Assembly: GCF_000002995.4 (NCBI RefSeq)
Contig: NW_025062291.1
Span: 24,730 to 88,729, forward strand
DNA: 64,000 nt
Direction: 5' to 3'
Origin: Brugia malayi
Taxonomy: Eukaryota; Nematoda; Chromadorea; Rhabditida; Onchocercidae
The stretch's first letter is position 1; each line of letters starts with the position of its first letter. Shown one piece after another: positions 59,387 through 64,000 of the stretch. The notes under the pieces were generated by a model. The model searched no databases. It saw nothing but the letters and a program-made list of their open reading frames with translations, and was not told where the DNA came from. Both the position numbers and the translations under genes were made by a program.

Positions 59387-59959
59387 TTGAGTCAGCAACG
59401 CACATTGTATTACGTGTCGCGGAGGCTTTATCTACCAGCAAACTATAGAAAATGAAGTCGCCCATGCCAAGACGAACTGATGCTGAAATTTGCATATTTA
59501 CTAATTTTAGCTTAAATTTAACATCATATAGTACGCATTATTAAGCATTATGAATTGTGGGATGATTCGCTTGATGATTGTGGGATGACTGGTCAGTTAC
59601 CGAGTTGGCAGGTCAAGAAGATGATTTGGCAAGAAAATAATTCCCAAAGAAATAAATATTTCACAGCTTAGATTTCCCATATCTTTCTGTCGCATTATGA
59701 AAATTAATTGAAGGAATTAATTAGATAAAGTTCTGAGCAGGTAATACTTATTTGATTGCTCTTATTTGAAAAAAATACTTACTGAAAGAAAAAAACATGT
59801 TAATCACATTGATAGCGGTGAAAAGAATGAAGCGTTCTGAAGGATTTGTAATCAGAATGAGATTTTCAATTTATTTTTTTATTTCTATTCAAAAATTAAT
59901 CTCGTAAGTGCCAATCTCCCGATTCCTGTTCAACGAAAAAATTTCCACAAATACATCCA

Positions 59960-60105
59960 TCATTCAGAGCATCGTAGATTTTAAATTTCGTTTCTTTCTT
60001 TTATTCTCGGATGTTCCAAGCTTTGTGCAAATTTTCCGGATCGTTTCATCACATATATTACTTTTGCGACCTAACGCTTTACGCTGTTGGATATGTTTGC
60101 TCTTT
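59960..60105 (-). other. Possible nematode exon
   Basis: On this strand AAATTACAG (an acceptor-like TTACAG) precedes a reading EAKSKHIQQRKALGRKSNIC then DETIRKICTKLGTSENKRKK and RNLKSTML, ending at TGA. The basic, low-hydrophobic composition and the acceptor suggest a terminal exon of a host gene. I recognise no family. The reading is also open upstream of the acceptor (SPKNFEVNLSKLQ), so it could be a single short frame. Confidence 0.3.
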
Positions 60106-60611
60106 GCTTCCTGTAATTTAGACAAGTTCACTTCAAAATTTTTAGGACTCAAGACATGGATCTGTCGAAAGATAGGATATGATGTGCTAAATCGATGAAT
60201 CCAGCTTTGTTGGAGCTTATTTTAGGCTTCTCCTCACTTTTTGTTGTTTTGGCTCGACAAGACATCTCTTGCTTGTCTGAATGATTAACTTTGAAAAAGC
60301 TGCTTTTGTTTCTTTTTCCATTCTGATGTTTTCAGTTATGTTGTAAATCTCATGTGAACGATTTGTAGAGATAAAGAATTTTATCAAAACTGGTCCACAA
60401 AGGCCTTTTTTCTTCTAAAAAATTTTTTCTTTTTTTTGTCTCTTTCGGGAAACGGATGGTAGCCAGCTGACAAGAGAAATAGAATTTACTACCACAGCAG
60501 AAAGCTCACTGCCTAAGAGAACTTACGATTTCTTCCCTCCGCTCATCATTTCTATTCTCAGCGTGAACATTAAAAATCGCAATACCTATAAGGAGTAAGC
60601 AGTTGTCGCAA

Positions 60612-61500
60612 ATTATAATTGTAAGAATGAATTAAAACAGTGAATTTATTTAATTTTGCTACTGAAATATCATTCAGAACTCAATTATTAAAGTTTATTT
60701 AATTATTTGTGCTGACCAAATGACCACAATGTATATGACCAGTACCATGCAATGGATAAAAATTAATCAATTAAGTTCAAAATATCTTTTTTTTTTTAAC
60801 GATCTAATATTTTTTAACATTTTAATATCTAATTAAAATAAATTTTGATCAACCCGGGATTTATTTCACAGTTTAATATACAAACACTTTTAAAAATTAT
60901 ACGATTTTCTTAAAATTTGATATTTATATTTGAAATAAAAATTATTTTTAATTGTTAGAATGAATTGAAAACGTGACAAATTAAAAATTTAATCAGTTTT
61001 AGTAATCAAATATTGGTTAAAACTTAATTATTAAAGTTTATTTTAATATTTATGCTGGTCAAATGACCACAATGTATGTGACCAGTACCCATGCAATGCA
61101 TAAAAATTACTCAGTTAAGTTCAAAATATCTACTTTTTTAAATGACTTGACATTTTTTTATATTTATATATATATATTAAAAATTAATTAAAATAAATTT
61201 TTGATATTGCTAGAATTTATTATGTAGATTAATATGCAAAATTCTAATAAATTGATGAATTTTCATAAAATTTAAATTTTAAATTTGAAATAAAAATTAA
61301 TTATAATTGTGAGAATGAATTAAAACCGTCAAGAATTAAAAATTTAATTAGTTTTGCTAATCAAATATCAATTAAAACTTAATTATTAAAGCTTATTTTA
61401 ATATTTCTGCTGATCAAATGACCACGATGTATGCGACCAGCACCTATGCAATGCACACAAATTAATCAATTATAAGAAAATAAACTTTAATAACTAAGTT
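60612..61500 (+). repeat. AT-rich satellite, block 7 (forward, diverged)
   Basis: Three monomer boxes in the GACCAGTACC sense near 60,735, 61,079 and 61,432 (about 344-353 bp apart), more diverged from one another and lacking telomere-type blocks. It passes directly into HhaI-like units. Confidence 0.85.
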
Positions 61501-62105
61501 CTTTTTTAATATTAGAGAAATGAAATTAATCAAAATTTTTTTTAATATTAGAGAAGTGAAATTAATTAAATTCAAATTAAGAATTAAAATTTTGTAATGA
61601 AGTTTTGCGCAAGAATTCATCAGCAAAATTAATAAAACTTTGAATTAGTAATGGTTTTAATTCAATTTAAGAATTAAAATTAAATTTTATTTCAAATTTG
61701 AATTTTGAATTTTTTAAAAATTTTAAAATTTGTGATAGTTTTCATACATTAAAAAAGGAAATTGGTTCTAAATTATCAATTTTTATTTTAATTAAGTGCC
61801 AAAACTACTAAAAATAGCAATATTTTGAACTTAATTGATTATGTTATATGCATTGCACCAGGGCGGTTCATATATGGTGTGGTCATTTTATAGTTTAAAT
61901 ATTAAAATACGTTTTTGTAATTAAGTTTTGCGCAAAAAATCATCAGCAAAATTAATAAAACTTTCAATTTAAGAATTAAAATTAAATTTTATTTCAAATT
62001 TAAATTTTGAATTTTTTAAAAATTTTAAAATTTGTAATAGTTTTCGTACATTTAACAAGGAAATTGGTTGTAAATTATCAATTTTAATTTTATTTAAGTG
62101 CCTCT
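61500..62105. repeat. HhaI-type satellite, about 1.6 units (Brugia-like)
   Basis: GCGC occurs at 61,607 and 61,931, 324 bp apart. Each is followed by a CATCAGCAAAATTAATAAAA segment. The unit end TTGTAATTAAGTTTTGCGC at about 61,916-61,934 matches what I recall of the Brugia malayi HhaI repeat (322 bp) used as a diagnostic target. The second unit stops at about 62,105. The unit shares TTTTGAACTTAATTGATTA and the GGTGTGGTCATTT box with the long satellite in this window, so the two families are related. Confidence 0.8.
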
Positions 62106-62560
62106 AATTCAACTTTGTGGTTGCCAAATGCCATACTTGCAGCAAAAGGTGGACTATAGCTCAGCTATGTTTATCCAGGTGATACAATTCTTCTGGTATA
62201 CCTCCAAAAATCTGTTGCAATTCTATAATTAGCATCTTCAGATTTTAGTTTTAACTTACCCATGCTGGCAAAAAAATCGACTATAATACCTGCCACTCAG
62301 GTAAAATCCTTTTGTTTCACTTGCGCCAGACTGTCGTGACAACAACAAAGTAAGAGTTGCTATTAACAATGTTTTTTATTAATTATATTCATTTCACTAT
62401 TAAATAAATTATGCTAATTCTATTATCAGCTAAAAGCTAGACAAATAAAGAACTTTTAAGCTTACTCAAGAACTTATAAGTGCTATAGGCAACAAATCAA
62501 TTTGCTTTCCTACTACTTTTGAGAATTGCTATTAGTTTAACATTGATTAACTGAAAATTG
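62106..62560 (-). pseudogene. Possible coding remnant, unidentified
   Basis: On this strand 62,110-62,290 reads IVDFFASMGKLKLKSEDANY then RIATDFWRYTRRIVSPG and, after two stops, LSYSPPFAASMAFGNHKVEL, which is fairly protein-like. 62,300-62,560 has no supported content. No family was recognised. Confidence 0.3.
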
Positions 62561-62579
62561 TTCAATATAACCTATATGG

Positions 62580-62581
62580 GA

Positions 62582-62613
<32 letters not shown>
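62580..62613. repeat. Dinucleotide microsatellite (GA)n
   Basis: About 15 GA units after GAGAGG. It lies next to the ftsH fragment, at a probable junction of host and bacterial DNA. Confidence 0.9.
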
Positions 62614-62616
<3 letters not shown>

Positions 62617-62654
62617 AGGATTTTCTTTCTCTTTGCTTTCGTTATTAATATATC

Positions 62655-62920
62655 TTTCATTTCACTATATCTTGTCTTTTCATAACACCAAGACTTACTT
62701 CTTCATCTCTAAGTTTCAGAGTGTCCTCAGAAACTATGTCACAACTATGTACATTCTGTGACATACTGGTCCTACTTCGTCACTCATGCCTCATTTTGTC
62801 ACCATGGCACGTGATAAGTCAGACGTTTGTTTTATATTCGAAGATGCATCGCTTATCTCTTCTGCTACCCTTCCACCCATGATGGCAACAGTTACATCTC
62901 TTTTCTCTTTTATGGCATAC
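62655..62920 (-). pseudogene. ftsH: FtsH protease-domain fragment
   Basis: Reads AIKEKRDVTVAIMGGRVAEE then SDASSNIKQTSDLSRAMVTK, a stop in place of Trp, GMSDEVGPV, a frame change, and DIVSEDTLKLRDEEVSLGVM. This is the helical region after the HEAGH zinc site of FtsH (MLGGR-AEE, SSDIKQAT-LAR-MV--WGMSD). The zinc-binding HExxH itself lies outside the fragment. Together with the AAA-domain piece at 36,290 it covers different parts of the same gene. Non-functional. Confidence 0.83.
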
Positions 62921-63110
62921 TCTACCCATCTGTTCCTACAATACTTTCATCTATTTGGTAAGAAGAAGATAAAGAATATGTTTTATTTGAATCACAAAGA
63001 CTTATAAACTCATCAATAATCTCAAACTCATCATCATCTTCTATTATAGATTCTGTGATCCGATCGTTATTTTTTGAATTTGTACTGCCTGCAGTACTAA
63101 ATCAATTGTG
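62921..63110 (-). pseudogene. Acidic coding-like fragment, unidentified
   Basis: An open reading FSTAGSTNSKNNDRITESII then EDDDEFEIIDEFISLCDSNK and TYSLSSSYQIDESIVGTDG, stopping at the junction with ftsH sequence. The Asp/Glu/Ser-rich character is typical of secreted or repeat-bearing Wolbachia proteins, but no family is recognised. Confidence 0.45.
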
Positions 63111-63467
63111 AGAGAAACTAAAATCCATACATTTAGAACTAAACAATATTACTTATACTATAAATTGATATTGGTGTCAGTAACTATTATTACTATTCTA
63201 GTAAATAATAAAATATTTTATTGTCTAATCATAGAAAAATTTTACTTCCATGGAATGAATATTGGGGTTATAACATGGGTGAAAAATGAAAAACCTCTAT
63301 GCTAAATTTTAGTTAACGTGCATATTGGAGATATTAAAAAAGTTGTTTTTGAGGTATTGCATTTTGTTTTTGTTTTAGCTATAAGGCCAGAGGGTTGTTC
63401 CTATAGAATAGCAGTAGTTTCGGTAAAAAAATCTTATCCTGGACATGCGAAAAGAATTCAGAACTCT
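63111..63467. other. No gene recognised
   Basis: AT-rich DNA with a 65-codon plus-strand frame of low-complexity hydrophobic character that I do not believe is coding. Confidence 0.4.
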
Positions 63468-63737
63468 ATGCAATGTTGCATTTTTTTCCATTGATGTACC
63501 ATTTAAACTGCAATTCACATTCACATAGAGAAGAATTAGCTAAGTCATAACATCTGACTCTAACTTTTTTACCGTCACCACTCTCAATAACATAAACATT
63601 TGTAATTTTTCTGTCATCATTATCTAATATTGAAAAATCAGTGATTTTGTTATCTTTATAGAATTTACTATTTAAAAGTTCGCTTAGTTTATAGCCGTAT
63701 CCTTATCTTGTAGTGTTATTCTTGCGTGAAAGCTACT
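63468..63737 (-). pseudogene. Unidentified protein fragment joined to rplI
   Basis: Reads HARITLQDKDTAIN, then after a shift GYKLSELLNSKFYKDNKITD, FSILDNDDRKITNVYVIESG and DGKKVRVRCYDLANSSLCEC, ending in a stop after FKWYINGKK. Good coding character for about 85 codons. It does not fit the C-terminal domain of ribosomal protein L9, so it is a different gene joined at about 63,737. No family was recognised. Confidence 0.5.
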
Positions 63738-63948
63738 ATCCTCAGAAGCTTGCTTTACCAATATTACAAACTTACCAGCAAGAGAAGCTGCTAGCTCACT
63801 TGCCAAATCCAATTTTCTTATATTTTCCTCTTCTAGAAAGGAACGCTGCTCCTCCAGTTTTGCTATGCTTTCCTTGGTTGCTTACACTGCTTTCCTTTGT
63901 GGAAAAAGAAAATTACGTGCGTAGCCAGGCTTTACTTTCACAACCCAG
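63738..63948 (-). pseudogene. rplI: Ribosomal protein L9 fragment
   Basis: Reads VKVKPGYARNFLFPQRKAV, a stop where a Lys is usual, then ATKESIAKLEEQRSFLEEEN, IRKLDLASELAASLAGKFVI and LVKQASED. The V-K-V-K-x-GYARNFL-P sequence is the L9 signature that binds 23S rRNA, and the following helix is the long connecting helix of L9. The first 15 or so residues are unrecognisable, and the C-terminal domain is replaced by another sequence at 63,737. The in-frame stop and both truncations make it non-functional. Confidence 0.84.
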
Positions 63949-64000
63949 ATGCTAAGCTCGAGCTTCAGCTATGTAAAGTGAACTGTTGTAATCTCAGGCT
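63949..64000. other. Window edge, no gene recognised
   Basis: Only 52 bp remain. The N-terminus of L9 is not visible here, so a junction at about 63,950 is likely. Confidence 0.4.

Larger units (their letters stand above)
57861..60609. other. Probable host (nematode) non-coding DNA
   Basis: Less repetitive than the satellite, with T-rich tracts (58,266-58,283), simple repeats and no bacterial family recognised. Several open frames of 60-105 codons are hydrophobic or low-complexity and not convincing. It may be intergenic or intronic. A possible exon is listed separately. Confidence 0.45.

Noticed and set aside
1..64000. Whole window as part of a Wolbachia chromosome
   Set aside because: Satellite with nematode telomere repeats, HhaI-type units and SINE-like sequence, and nearly universal decay of the bacterial genes, fit nuclear inserts much better.

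Overview
This window looks like nuclear DNA of a filarial nematode, most likely Brugia or a close relative, rather than a bacterial chromosome. Three things point there. (1) About 38 kb is very AT-rich tandem satellite with short blocks of the nematode telomere repeat TTAGGC. (2) At 61.6-62.1 kb two units, 324 bp apart, match the Brugia HhaI repeat as I remember it: a GCGC site followed by a CATCAGC-containing start, and TTGTAATTAAGTTTTGCGC at the unit end. (3) The remaining recognisable protein-coding sequence is mostly Wolbachia-type (alphaproteobacterial endosymbiont) and mostly broken by stops, frameshifts and deletions. This is the pattern of old nuclear copies of the endosymbiont genome (nuwts).

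Layout. 0-1 kb: degraded, unidentified coding-like DNA. 1.05-16.75 kb: satellite, changing orientation at about 4.03 kb. 16.75-18.5 kb: a nuwt with guaB and alpha/beta-hydrolase remnants, split by a tandem set of tRNA-derived SINE-like units. 18.5-34.3 kb: satellite, changing orientation at about 29.27 kb. 34.3-36.1 kb: an inverted copy of the guaB/SINE/hydrolase block. 36.3-42.6 kb: a heavily decayed nuwt mosaic (ftsH part, tmk, an AhpC/TSA-type thioredoxin-fold gene, two Rpn-type nuclease genes, trmD, valS). 42.9-49.8 kb: satellite, changing orientation at about 47.23 kb. 49.9-57.9 kb: a second nuwt tract with better-preserved genes. smpB and acpS are full length and open, lgt is almost complete, and there are fragments of proS, dnaJ, an ankyrin gene, prfB, virB4 and a coiled-coil gene. 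57.9-60.6 kb: probable host non-coding DNA. 60.6-62.1 kb: satellite grading into HhaI units. 62.1-64 kb: nuwt fragments (C-terminal part of ftsH, rplI, unidentified pieces).

The satellite has several levels of order. Monomers of about 230-360 bp share a conserved box containing TGGTCA hexamers. Nine monomers form a 2,835-bp higher-order unit that is tandemly repeated almost without change. Long stretches are arranged as nested inverted repeats: arms of about 11.7 and 8.8 kb around 15.3-20.9 kb, arms of 4.23 kb around 26.4 kb, and arms of 1.44 kb around 47.8 kb. About 27 short TTAGGC blocks sit at a fixed place and orientation in one monomer type, usually flanked by a 12-bp inverted repeat.

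I see no operating pathway among the bacterial genes. smpB-lgt and the converging proS-acpS pair keep bacterial spacing (6-nt gap, 4-bp ATGA overlap), but expression in a worm nucleus is doubtful. The most unusual part is the satellite/telomere-repeat/palindrome structure and the way it copied a nuwt with it. An assembly artefact (palindromic long reads) must be excluded for the inverted repeats.
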